Of a DNA stretch of 64,000 nucleotides, positions 34,571-42,721 are shown in pieces. This DNA comes from Bacteroidota bacterium (GTDB lineage: Bacteria > Bacteroidota > Bacteroidia > AKYH767-A > OLB10): contig JADJOH010000006.1 in the NCBI GenBank assembly GCA_016713925.1, forward strand, positions 310,001 to 374,000, written 5' to 3'. The first letter of the stretch is position 1; every line of letters starts with the position of its first letter. The notes below the pieces were generated by a model. The model searched no databases. It saw nothing but the letters and a program-made list of their open reading frames with translations, and was not told the origin of the DNA. Both the position numbers and the translations under genes were made by a program.

Positions 34571-35239
34571 ATGAATGAATTAATCAATACTGATCAGCAG
34601 TTTATTCTCGATAAATTGCAGGAATACTATTCGGAACTAGAGCCGGCATTGCGACATGAAATTGCTGCAAATGCCATGATTCGTGAATTTAAAGCCGGTG
34701 AAATACTGATGAAACCCGGCCAGTATTTCAAATCTACAATGCTGATTACCAAAGGTCGGGTGAAGGTTTACAAGGAAAGTGGAGATGGAAGTGAATTTTT
34801 CATGTACTACCTGGAACCCGGAAACGCATGTGCCCTGTCCATGATTTGTGCAGCTCGCCAGGAGCAAAGTGAGTTGTTGGCCAGGACTACCGAGGAAACG
34901 GAAGTCATTCTAATTCCCATCGCATTAATGGATAACCTGATGACAGCCTATAAAACCTGGTACTATTTTGTGCTAGGCACTTTCCGTAACCGATTCGAAG
35001 AGTTACTAACGTTAATTGATCATACTGTCTTTAAAGGCCTTGATGAGCGTCTGGAGTTTTATCTTAAAAAACAACGCCTGACTTTTAAAACGGATGAACT
35101 GAAAGTTACACACGAAGAAATTGCCGGTGATTTAGGGACATCCCGTGTGGTGATCTCCAGACTACTGAAGAGCATGGAGCAAGCGGGAAAAGTGAAGTTG
35201 AACCGAAATTACATTGATCTGAAAAATTTGCCTTTGTAA
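34571..35239 (+). CDS. Crp/Fnr family regulator with two cysteines, next to sulfide-oxidation genes
   Basis: 222 residues from the ATG at 34571 (the frame is open to a TTG at 34541). An N-terminal cyclic-nucleotide-binding-like barrel (about 10-125) contains FKAGEILMKPGQYFKSTMLI and LEPGNACALSMICAARQ. The C-terminal winged helix (about 145-220) has KVTHEEIAGDLGTSRVVISRLLKSME. The only cysteines are Cys87 and Cys93, both in the position where many Crp/Fnr proteins near sulfur genes carry a GxxCxLxxxC pattern. It lacks the FNR iron-sulfur cysteine set. It most likely controls the downstream tauE-cstB-SQR genes in response to sulfide or persulfide; that is inference. Confidence 0.85.
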   Translation: MNELINTDQQFILDKLQEYYSELEPALRHEIAANAMIREFKAGEILMKPGQYFKSTMLITKGRVKVYKESGDGSEFFMYYLEPGNACALSMICAARQEQSELLARTTEETEVILIPIALMDNLMTAYKTWYYFVLGTFRNRFEELLTLIDHTVFKGLDERLEFYLKKQRLTFKTDELKVTHEEIAGDLGTSRVVISRLLKSMEQAGKVKLNRNYIDLKNLPL

Positions 35240-35301
35240 TCAATGTTACCGTTTTCACCGTTTTCCTTGTCGCATCTTTGCATCCGCATTCAAAAGGAAA
35301 T

Positions 35302-36105
35302 ATGTTAGAAATAATCGGTTACTTCGCTTCTGCACTTATTGGAATTTCACTGGGCCTTATTGGCGGTGGAGGTAGTATATTGACTGTTCCGGTATTGGTT
35401 TATCTTTTCCATACTGATGCGGTCCTCGCTACCTCATATTCTCTGTTTATTGTGGGCACAACGAGTCTCGTAGGAGCACTTCCTAAATTTAAACAAGGGT
35501 TGATTGATGTGAAAACAGCGATTGTTTTCGGAATACCTTCTATTATTGCTGTTTACCTGACACGTTTATTGCTTGTACCTGCCATACCCGATAGTGTATT
35601 TACTGTCGGAGGATTGGAAGTGACAAAATCATTGTTTATGTTATTGCTTTTTGCAGTTTTAATGGTGGCCGCAGCCTATTCAATGATCAGAAAAAATGGC
35701 GTGGCGAAACCCTCGGTGCCTAAAAATGAAAGGACGTATAATTATCCTGTTATCCTACTGGAAGGACTTGTTGTGGGTACTTTAACAGGACTTGTGGGAG
35801 CCGGTGGAGGATTCCTCATTATTCCGGCACTCGTGTTGTTAAGCGGACTTCCCATGAAGGAGGCTGTTGGCACATCATTGTTGATCATTGCTGTAAAATC
35901 ACTTTTTGGTTTTATGGGTGATATGGGCCATTATGATTTAAACTGGCCTCTGCTTCTAACGATAACAGCTATTGCTGTGGCAGGAATATTTGTTGGGAAT
36001 ATGCTTACAAAAAAGTTTGAAGGGGAGAAACTGAAGAGAGGTTTTGGATGGTTTGTTCTGGTCACAGGAATTTATATCATTATTAAGGAAGTTTGGTTTA
36101 AATAA
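35302..36105 (+). CDS. TauE/SafE family sulfite or sulfur-anion exporter
   Basis: 267 residues from the ATG at 35302, preceded by AAAGGAAAT; the open frame reaches an in-frame TTG at 35278. About eight membrane segments are visible, arranged as two repeats each opening with a glycine-rich motif: GISLGLIGGGGSILTVPVLV and GTLTGLVGAGGGFLIIPALV. In staphylococcal cst operons and similar loci, TauE is encoded beside CstB and SQR and is thought to export sulfite or a related sulfur anion produced by persulfide oxidation. The gene lies between the Crp/Fnr regulator and the first CstB-like gene, which supports that role. Confidence 0.88.
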   Translation: MLEIIGYFASALIGISLGLIGGGGSILTVPVLVYLFHTDAVLATSYSLFIVGTTSLVGALPKFKQGLIDVKTAIVFGIPSIIAVYLTRLLLVPAIPDSVFTVGGLEVTKSLFMLLLFAVLMVAAAYSMIRKNGVAKPSVPKNERTYNYPVILLEGLVVGTLTGLVGAGGGFLIIPALVLLSGLPMKEAVGTSLLIIAVKSLFGFMGDMGHYDLNWPLLLTITAIAVAGIFVGNMLTKKFEGEKLKRGFGWFVLVTGIYIIIKEVWFK

Positions 36106-36150
36106 AACTTGCAGATAGTCGTCATAAAATAATATTAAAAATATAAAAAC

Positions 36151-37566
36151 ATGAAAATAGAACAAATTTATACAGGGTGTCTGGCACAGGGCGCGTATTA
36201 CATTGTTTCAGAAAATGAAGCCGTGGTGATTGATCCCCTTAGGGAAGTGCAGCCCTATATCGACAGGGCTGAAAAAGATGGAGTGAAAATCAAATATGTG
36301 TTTGAGACACATTTCCATGCAGATTTCGTTTCAGGTCATATCGACCTGGCGAATGCTACCGGAGCAACTATCGTTTATGGTCCGAATGCTCAAACAGGTT
36401 TTACAGCACATGTAGCGAAGGATGGTGAAGAGTTTAAGGTGGGAAAGGTTACCTTTAAAGTTTTACATACCCCCGGACATACCATGGAGTCCACTTGTTT
36501 TCTGTTGAAAGATGATAAAGGAAAAGAATCCACATTGTTTACAGGAGATACGTTGTTCATCGGCGATGTGGGTCGTCCTGATCTCGCGCAAAAGGGAGAT
36601 ATAACGCAAGATGATCTTGCCGGTTATCTATTTGATTCTTTACGAAACAAGGTCATGACATTGCCGGATGATATTACCGTTTATCCTGCGCATGGTGCAG
36701 GTTCAGCATGTGGTAAAAATATGAGCAAGGAGACGTATGATACACTCGGTCATCAAAAGGAAGTGAACTATGCTTTGAGAGCAAATATGACCAGACAGGA
36801 ATTTATTAAAGAAGTGACTGCCGGTTTAATGCCTCCTCCTGCGTATTTCCCACAGAATGTCAAATTGAACAAGCAGGGGTATGATAATATTTCAGATGTT
36901 TTGAAAAGAGGTACAAAAGCGCTGAGCCCTGAGGCTTTTGAAGCTGCTGCCAATGAAACGGGTGCACTTCTGCTCGATACCAGAGATGCTCAGGTTTTTG
37001 CAAAAGGCTTTGTTCCGAATTCTATTAATATTGGTATTGATGGTAGTTTCGCTCCATGGGTAGGCGCTTTGATTCCTGATGTGAAACAAGAGTTGCTCAT
37101 TATCACCGAACCGGGAAGGGAGGAAGAAGTAGTAACACGATTGGCGAGAGTGGGATATGATTTTACTCTGGGATATCTGGAAGGCGGTTTTGATGCCTGG
37201 AAAGCTGCAGGGAAAGAGGTAGATACCATCACGTCCATTTCTGCAGAAGAGTTGGCTGATTTGAGAAAGAAGAATGCTGCAGCTAAAATTGTAGATGTAA
37301 GGAAGAGTAGTGAATTTGCTTCTGAGCATATTAAAGAGGCCACCAATGCCCCTCTTGATTTTATAAACGATGCTATGTCACAGCTGGATAAAGATGAGCC
37401 GGTGTATATTCATTGTGCAGGTGGTTACAGGTCTATGATTTTTGTTTCGATCCTCAAGGCGCGCGGGTATGATAACCTGATTGATGTGAAAGGTGGTTTC
37501 AAATCTATTAAGGAAACTGCGAAATTTGAATTGACAGATTACGTTTGTCCTAGTACTTTATTGTAA
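36151..37566 (+). CDS. CstB-like persulfide dioxygenase-rhodanese fusion, copy 1
   Basis: 471 residues. An ETHE1-type metallo-beta-lactamase domain (1-250) carries the iron ligands in THFHADF (His54, His56, Asp58), His110 in HTPGHTMES, Asp133 in FTGDTLF and His181. Cys10 (YTGCLAQGAYY) and Cys187 (GAGSACGKN) are at CstB-like positions. The first rhodanese-like domain (about 265-355) has Thr319 where a catalytic Cys would be, so it is probably inactive. The second (about 365-465) has Cys422 in IHCAGGYRS. Expected reaction: low-molecular-weight persulfide plus oxygen to sulfite, then thiosulfate. Followed by a strong terminator. Confidence 0.92.
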   Translation: MKIEQIYTGCLAQGAYYIVSENEAVVIDPLREVQPYIDRAEKDGVKIKYVFETHFHADFVSGHIDLANATGATIVYGPNAQTGFTAHVAKDGEEFKVGKVTFKVLHTPGHTMESTCFLLKDDKGKESTLFTGDTLFIGDVGRPDLAQKGDITQDDLAGYLFDSLRNKVMTLPDDITVYPAHGAGSACGKNMSKETYDTLGHQKEVNYALRANMTRQEFIKEVTAGLMPPPAYFPQNVKLNKQGYDNISDVLKRGTKALSPEAFEAAANETGALLLDTRDAQVFAKGFVPNSINIGIDGSFAPWVGALIPDVKQELLIITEPGREEEVVTRLARVGYDFTLGYLEGGFDAWKAAGKEVDTITSISAEELADLRKKNAAAKIVDVRKSSEFASEHIKEATNAPLDFINDAMSQLDKDEPVYIHCAGGYRSMIFVSILKARGYDNLIDVKGGFKSIKETAKFELTDYVCPSTLL

Positions 37567-37588
37567 AATCAATAGTCATAAATAATTG

Positions 37589-37640
37589 AACCCGGAAAGT
37601 GATTGGAAGTTCCAATAGCTTTTCGGGTTTGTTTTTTTTT
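37589..37640 (+). terminator. Rho-independent terminator after CstB-like copy 1
   Basis: AACCCGGAAAG pairs with CTTTTCGGGTT, with an inner ATTGGAA/CCAAT stem, followed by a run of nine T. The 330-base spacer 37567-37896 holds this terminator, an AT-rich stretch and a -7 element for copy 2, and no gene. The two cstB-like genes are therefore probably separate transcripts. Confidence 0.8.
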
Positions 37641-37840
37641 ATGATAAAACATTGCATTTTTATCTGCTAAGAGATTACATTTGATAGTCTAAGATCTAGG
37701 TCATCGAATGAGTTTAAATTGATTTTTGAAAATTCTGCAGATTCTTTTTTAAAAATCAATCTTTCCAATCCAACATTAGCAATGACAAAGATCATAAGAT
37801 TCATGTAACATAAGTAGCTCGAAGAGGGGAGGGAGCCGTG

Positions 37841-37848
37841 TAAATTTG
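37841..37848 (+). promoter_or_regulatory. Candidate -7 promoter element for CstB-like copy 2
   Basis: TAAATTTG matches TAnnTTTG perfectly, 49 bases before the ATG at 37897, after a GA-rich stretch. There is no clear TTG at the -33 distance, which would fit activator-dependent transcription (for example by the nearby Crp/Fnr protein), though no operator is identifiable. Confidence 0.45.
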
Positions 37849-37896
37849 TAGAATAAATAATACCCCCGTTAAATATAACCTTAAAAAATAACTATC

Positions 37897-39312
37897 ATGA
37901 AAATTGAACAAATCTACACCGGCTGTTTGGCTCATGGCGCTTATTACATTGAATCCAATGGTGAAGCCGCTATCATTGATCCATTACGTGAATTCGCACC
38001 TTATATGGAACGGGCTGCGAAGGATCATGCGAAGTTTAAGTATGTCCTTGAAACGCACTTTCATGCTGATTTTGTTTCCGGTCATCTCGATTTAGCAAAA
38101 GAATCAGGAGCAGAAATCGTTTTTGGTCCGACAGCTCAACCGGAGTTTAAGGCGCATGTTGCTACAGATGGTGAGATTTTAACATTGGGAAAAATTAAAA
38201 TTAAAGTATTACATACTCCCGGACACACGATGGAGTCCAGTTGTTTTTTGGTGATAGATGAGAACGGAAAAGACTATGCAGTATTTACAGGTGATACCTT
38301 GTTTATTGGAGATGTAGGTCGCCCTGATTTGGCACAAAAAGGTGCAATTACGCAAGAAGTACTGGCGGGCTATCTTTATGATTCTTTGAGAAATAAAATA
38401 ATGAATTTATCGGATGAAGTGATCGTTTTCCCCGGACATGGTGCCGGATCTGCTTGCGGCAAGAACATGTCAGACGAGACAACAGATACTTTAGGTCATC
38501 AAAAGATGTCAAATTATGCATTGAGATCCAATATGACTAAGGAAGAATTCGTGAAAGAGGTTCTAACCGGATTGATGCCTCCTCCTGCATATTTTCCTAA
38601 AAATGCTGCCATGAATAAGAAGGGCTATGAGAGCTTTACCGAAGTAATGCACCGTGGCGCAAAGCCCTTAACTCCTGAAATGTTTAAGATGGTAGCTGCC
38701 GAAACAGATGCTATGATTTTGGACACGCGTAAACCGGAAGAATTTATAAAAGGCTTTATACCTAATGCAATTAATATAGGACTGGATGGTAATTTCGCTC
38801 CGTGGGCAGGTGCATTGATTCCTGACCTGAAACAAGAAATATTAATTGTTTGTGAACCGGGAAATGAAGAGGAAGTCATTACGCGGTTGTCACGGGTGGG
38901 TTATGATTTCACAATCGGTTATCTGGATGGTGGATTTGAATCCTGGATGAAAGGAAAACATGAAGTGGATGCGATTGAATCAGTTTCTGCAGAAGAAGTA
39001 TATAAACTGACCGGCAATGACCCATCTCTTCCTATAATGGATGTCCGTAAAAAAAGCGAGTATGACGCAGAGCATCTCCTGAATGCAGTAAACGCTCCTC
39101 TTGATTTTGTGAACGATAGCATGACAAAAATTGATCGCAATAAGAAAACACTCGTTCATTGTGCAGGAGGATATCGTTCTGTAATATTTATTTCAATATT
39201 AAAAGCACGTGGATATAATAACCTGGTAAATATAGCCGGCGGATTTAAAGCGCTCAAAGATACCGGGAAATTTAAAGTGAGCGATTACGTTGCTCCTACT
39301 ACAATGTTGTAA
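37897..39312 (+). CDS. CstB-like persulfide dioxygenase-rhodanese fusion, copy 2
   Basis: 471 residues, collinear with copy 1 throughout without gaps. The dioxygenase iron ligands are intact (His54, His56, Asp58, His110, Asp133, His181), as are Cys10 and Cys187. Unlike copy 1, the first rhodanese domain has Cys319 (ILIVCEPGNEEE) at the active-site position, although the loop lacks the usual RS end. The second domain keeps its Cys in VHCAGGYRS. It is a tandem paralogue with its own candidate promoter and leads into the rhodanese and SQR genes, so it may be the copy dedicated to sulfide oxidation. Confidence 0.92.
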   Translation: MKIEQIYTGCLAHGAYYIESNGEAAIIDPLREFAPYMERAAKDHAKFKYVLETHFHADFVSGHLDLAKESGAEIVFGPTAQPEFKAHVATDGEILTLGKIKIKVLHTPGHTMESSCFLVIDENGKDYAVFTGDTLFIGDVGRPDLAQKGAITQEVLAGYLYDSLRNKIMNLSDEVIVFPGHGAGSACGKNMSDETTDTLGHQKMSNYALRSNMTKEEFVKEVLTGLMPPPAYFPKNAAMNKKGYESFTEVMHRGAKPLTPEMFKMVAAETDAMILDTRKPEEFIKGFIPNAINIGLDGNFAPWAGALIPDLKQEILIVCEPGNEEEVITRLSRVGYDFTIGYLDGGFESWMKGKHEVDAIESVSAEEVYKLTGNDPSLPIMDVRKKSEYDAEHLLNAVNAPLDFVNDSMTKIDRNKKTLVHCAGGYRSVIFISILKARGYNNLVNIAGGFKALKDTGKFKVSDYVAPTTML

Positions 39313-39320
39313 AATTAAAT

Positions 39321-39353
39321 TCCGGGGTCAGGAAATTATATCCTGATCCCGGA
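39321..39353 (+). terminator. Strong hairpin between CstB-like copy 2 and rhodanese gene
   Basis: TCCGGGGTCAGGA and TCCTGATCCCGGA form a 13-position stem with one mismatch around AATTATA. There is no T-run after it, so it may be an attenuator, partial terminator or mRNA-stability element setting different levels of upstream and downstream genes. Confidence 0.65.
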
Positions 39354-39390
39354 CTAATTTATTTAAATAGAATCCTCAAAACAAGAAAAG

Positions 39391-39717
39391 ATGTTTAAAT
39401 TTATTTCAAAGTTATTTGCAAGCGAATTCGAGAGCCTGGACGGTATTGAATTTAAATTGAAATACAAACAAACTCCAAATGCGACGTTGCTGGATGTTCG
39501 CACACCGGCTGAATTTAAATCAGGTACTATTCAGGGTTCAGTAAATGTTGACGTGATGAGCACAGGATTTAAACAAGCGTTTGTTAAATTAGATAAGTCT
39601 AAGGAATATTTTCTGTTTTGCAGAAGTGGAGCGCGGAGTGCAACGGCATGTAAAATGATGTCTAGTGAAGGTTATAAAGTTTATAATCTGAAAGGAGGAA
39701 TTAGTTCGTGGAAGTAA
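39391..39717 (+). CDS. Single-domain rhodanese in sulfide-oxidation locus
   Basis: 108 residues. Recognisable parts are TLLDVRTPAEFKSGTIQGSV (about 32-51) and the active-site loop FLFCRSGARS, with Cys77 as nucleophile in the classical CRSGxRS loop. The N-terminus is a short amphipathic or hydrophobic stretch (MFKFISKLFASEF) that is not a clear signal peptide. In loci of this kind such rhodaneses move sulfane sulfur between SQR product, glutathione or other thiols, and thiosulfate. It lies between the second CstB-like gene and SQR. Confidence 0.9.
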   Translation: MFKFISKLFASEFESLDGIEFKLKYKQTPNATLLDVRTPAEFKSGTIQGSVNVDVMSTGFKQAFVKLDKSKEYFLFCRSGARSATACKMMSSEGYKVYNLKGGISSWK

Positions 39718-39786
39718 TCCTATACAACTAATGGATGGCTTACTTTCAAATGCTATAATTGTAATTAACAAATTAAATATTTTATT

Positions 39787-41058
39787 ATGAAAACGAAACA
39801 TCAGGTACTCATCATTGGCGGCGGTAGTGGAGGGATTATGACTGCAGCTTATATGAAGAGGGTGAATCCCAAAGTAGATATTACAATTATTGAACCTTCC
39901 GGTGATCATTATTATCAGGCAGCGTGGACATTGGTCGGCGCGGGCACTTTTAATTTTGAGGATACGCGTCGCAATGAATCTTCGGTGATTCCAAAAGGGG
40001 TGCTGTGGATAAAAGATTTTGCTGTTAAAGTAGTTCCGGAAGAGAATAAGGTGATAACAAAAGATTCGGGAGAACATATCTATGATTTTTTAGTCGTTAC
40101 TCCGGGTTTAATTATGGATTTGGATGCCATGCCTGGCTTGCGTGAAGCATTGAAAACGGATTCGGTTTGCAGCAATTATGTTGATCCCAAACATACCTGG
40201 GAAGTATTGAAGAATTTCAAAGGTGGGAATGCCGTCTTTACCCAGCCTTCATCGCCAATAAAATGTGGCGGCGCACCTCAAAAAATCATGTATCTTGCTG
40301 AGGAAGCATTTGTAAAGAGCGGTGTTCGCGATAAAACAAATGTTATTTATGCGTCTCCGGGATCTTCCATTTTTGGAGTTAAAGCTTTTGCGGATACGTT
40401 GAACGAAGTCATTAAGAGAAAGAAAATAATCACCCGCTTTTTTTACAATCCGGTAAAGATAGATGCTGTGCAAAAGAAAATCTGGTTTAAGTATACCAAG
40501 CCGGAGACATCTACCAATAATCTTGCTGCGGATGCTTCTATAAAAGAGAAGTTTGAGGAGGGAAATTTAATAGAGATGTCCTATGACATGCTTCATCTCG
40601 CGCCTCCGCAGAAAGCACCTGATTTTATCCGTGAATCTATGCTAGCGCATCAGGACGGTCCTTCTAAAGGCTGGATGAACGTGAACATTAAGACCTTACA
40701 GCACGCTCTCTATCCAAATGTTTTTGGTCTTGGGGATGTTGCAGCACTTCCAACCGCGAAGACGGGTGCAGCTATTCGAAAACAAGCACCAGTTGTAGTA
40801 GAGAATATACTCTCACTCATAAAACATGGCGGAACACTCTCCCGTGAGTATTCCGGTTATTCCTCTTGTCCATTAGTTACAGGTTATGGTAAAATGGTGC
40901 TCGCAGAATTTAAATATGATAATGTCCGCGATTCAGATCCATTACTCAGTAAATTTTGGGATACCTCCAAGGAGCAATACAGTATGTGGATTTTGAAGAA
41001 GTATGGTCTCCCGTTCCTCTATTGGAATATGATGATGAAAGGAAAGATGATGGAATAG
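39787..41058 (+). CDS. sqr: Sulfide:quinone oxidoreductase (type II/SQOR-like)
   Basis: 423 residues. FAD-binding glycine loop LIIGGGSGGIMTA is at 8-20 and the second FAD motif NVFGLGDVAALPTAKT is at about 311-325. Catalytic cysteines fit the type II pattern: Cys160 in SSPIKCGGAPQKIMYL and Cys361 in YSSCPLVTGYGK; a third cysteine, Cys128, is also present. The C-terminal 40 residues are amphipathic (WILKKYGLPFLYWNMMMKG) and should dock the enzyme on the membrane. It oxidises hydrogen sulfide to a persulfide and passes electrons to menaquinone. The persulfide is the substrate for the CstB-like enzymes upstream. Confidence 0.93.
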   Translation: MKTKHQVLIIGGGSGGIMTAAYMKRVNPKVDITIIEPSGDHYYQAAWTLVGAGTFNFEDTRRNESSVIPKGVLWIKDFAVKVVPEENKVITKDSGEHIYDFLVVTPGLIMDLDAMPGLREALKTDSVCSNYVDPKHTWEVLKNFKGGNAVFTQPSSPIKCGGAPQKIMYLAEEAFVKSGVRDKTNVIYASPGSSIFGVKAFADTLNEVIKRKKIITRFFYNPVKIDAVQKKIWFKYTKPETSTNNLAADASIKEKFEEGNLIEMSYDMLHLAPPQKAPDFIRESMLAHQDGPSKGWMNVNIKTLQHALYPNVFGLGDVAALPTAKTGAAIRKQAPVVVENILSLIKHGGTLSREYSGYSSCPLVTGYGKMVLAEFKYDNVRDSDPLLSKFWDTSKEQYSMWILKKYGLPFLYWNMMMKGKMME

Positions 41059-41062
41059 AAGT

Positions 41063-41337
41063 TAATTCAGAATTCAGAATTCAGAATGCAGAATTCAGAA
41101 TTCAGAATTGGGAATAGGTAACCGGGAATATGGAATCGGGATTTCGGAATTGGGATTTCGGAATATTGCACTTGTCTATAGCGAGCTAATCCTACATTCT
41201 CATACTTAAAACTATAACTTCCTGTAGCATACCACAATCTACCTGTAGCAAACAGGTTCTGCCTTCTGAACTCTACATTCTGAATCCTACATTCAAAATT
41301 CAAAATTCTGAATTCTGCATTCTGAATTCTGAATTAA
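41063..41337. repeat. Spacer with long terminal inverted repeats of CAGAATT units
   Basis: Between the convergent SQR and slyD genes, the left arm (about 41063-41109) is built of TTCAGAATTCAGAA-type 8-mer units. The right arm (about 41298-41337) is its near-perfect reverse complement, differing by about one 8-mer unit, including one shared TGCAGAATTC variation. A second tandem motif, GGGATTTCGGAATT, occurs twice at 41138-41164. The middle contains no gene. An open frame of 78 codons on the minus strand simply translates the repeats. The arms could fold into one long hairpin acting as a bidirectional terminator. Confidence 0.8.
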
Positions 41338-41846
41338 TGATCGTGCATCCCCGGATGATGCGCATGTCCATGCGACAATTCCTCAGCAGTGGCTTCTCTC
41401 ACGCTCACAACCGTGCCGCTAAAATGCAAATCCTGACCTGCGAGCGGGTGGTTAAAATCTAATAAAATAGTAGTATCTTCTATTCCTGCAATTTTTGCGA
41501 CCAGTTGATTTCCTTCTCTGTCCAGCAATGGAACCATATTGCCAATGCGTAAAACTTCCAGATCCAATACACCGTCTACCTTAAACATATCGTCCGGAAC
41601 ACGTACCAATGCATCTTCCTCCATCTCTCCATACGCTTCTCCTGAATTGATATTAAAAGCGAAAGGACTGCCTGAAGTTAATCCCATTAAATTTTCTTCA
41701 AAGGCAGGAATAAGTTGACCTGAACCTACCAGAAATACGAGTGGATTCTCTTCTCCTGTTTCCTCAACCATGTTTTTTTCACTGCCTGCCTTACTGCTAT
41801 GTAAAACATAAGTCACTGTTACTACTTTGTTCTGTCCGATTTGCAT
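41334..41846 (-). CDS. slyD: FKBP-type peptidyl-prolyl isomerase, SlyD-like
   Basis: 170 residues. The SlyD arrangement is visible: an FKBP half (VTVTYVLHSS, NPLVFLVGSGQLIPAFEENLMGL), an inserted IF chaperone domain (GEAYGEMEEDALVRVPDDMF to about residue 130) and the closing FKBP strands (LDFNHPLAGQDLHFSGTVVSV). The C-terminus is a short histidine tail (HGHAHHPGMHDH) that could bind nickel or other metals. It should help fold proline-containing proteins in the cytoplasm. Its stop lies at the edge of the inverted-repeat spacer. Confidence 0.93.
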   Translation of the reverse strand: MQIGQNKVVTVTYVLHSSKAGSEKNMVEETGEENPLVFLVGSGQLIPAFEENLMGLTSGSPFAFNINSGEAYGEMEEDALVRVPDDMFKVDGVLDLEVLRIGNMVPLLDREGNQLVAKIAGIEDTTILLDFNHPLAGQDLHFSGTVVSVREATAEELSHGHAHHPGMHDH

Positions 41847-42068
41847 TGTGTTTAGTTTTTACAAAGGACAGAGTACAAGATGTGATTTCTGACACTTTGG
41901 GTTGTTGAATGGCCTACTACAGGCAGGTGCAAATTTACTGAATATTTGGTGTTTTAAATTCATGTGCTCTTCAAAATTAATTGATTGTGAAACAAATAAT
42001 TGCGGAGAAAGGCCACTCGAAAGTCCTTATCCATTCATAAGAAGTTAGAGATAAAACAAAAATAAATT

Positions 42069-42677
42069 TTAAAAGTCCCTCCATCTCCATAGATGTCGAG
42101 CGGCCAGACTTCTGTACGGCCTCCATGTATTTGAAATCTCTATCATTTTTTGTTTGAGTTCCTTCCTTTCTTCTTTCAGGTTATATAGCGCTATCATCGC
42201 TTGTTGTATGCCAATGTCATCAACTGGAAGAATATCGGGTCTGTTTAAGTTAAACATCAATAGCATTTCCGCCGTCCATCTGCCTACACCTTTAATCGAG
42301 GAGAGATAGAGGATAAGTTCTTCGTCACTTTTTCTATAAAGTTTGCGATAATCGAGTGTTTGCTCCAACGAAAAGGTGGCAATGTTTTTCAGGTAGCCCG
42401 CTTTCTGATAAGATAATCCTGCACTGCGCATCAGCTCAGGGTCTAATTGGAGTATGGATTCCGCTACCGGCTGCTGTTGATCGAAGAGTAAGATAAATCT
42501 GCTCCAGATGGTATCGGCAGCCTTTGTTGAAAGCTGTTGTGAAACGATAGCTCTCAATAGTGAAGTAAAAAGATCTTTATGCCCGGTATGGTCGAGTTTG
42601 CCGGTTTCCTTAATGATGATTTTCAAATGCGGATCTTTGTTCAAGACTTTATAAGCAGTACTTAAATCCCAATTCAT
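42069..42677 (-). CDS. DNA-3-methyladenine glycosylase (AlkA-like, HhH-GPD)
   Basis: 202 residues, the compact form without the AlkA N-terminal domain. The helix-hairpin-helix is LSSIKGVGRWTAEMLLMF (about 125-142) and the catalytic aspartate is Asp154 in ILPVDDIGIQ. No iron-sulfur cysteines are present, which excludes the Nth/MutY branch. It removes alkylated purines in base-excision repair. It is 44 bases downstream of the RNA methyltransferase gene on the same strand, so the two may be co-transcribed. Confidence 0.9.
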   Translation of the reverse strand: MNWDLSTAYKVLNKDPHLKIIIKETGKLDHTGHKDLFTSLLRAIVSQQLSTKAADTIWSRFILLFDQQQPVAESILQLDPELMRSAGLSYQKAGYLKNIATFSLEQTLDYRKLYRKSDEELILYLSSIKGVGRWTAEMLLMFNLNRPDILPVDDIGIQQAMIALYNLKEERKELKQKMIEISNTWRPYRSLAARHLWRWRDF

Positions 42678-42721
42678 GGTGCAAGGTATGATATATTATT
42701 CATGTATTTAACCAACTATTT

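Noticed and set aside
41067..41303. 78-codon minus-strand open frame
   Set aside because: It only translates the CAGAATT repeat arms and the spacer between them; the ending repeats as LNSEF. No start context or family.
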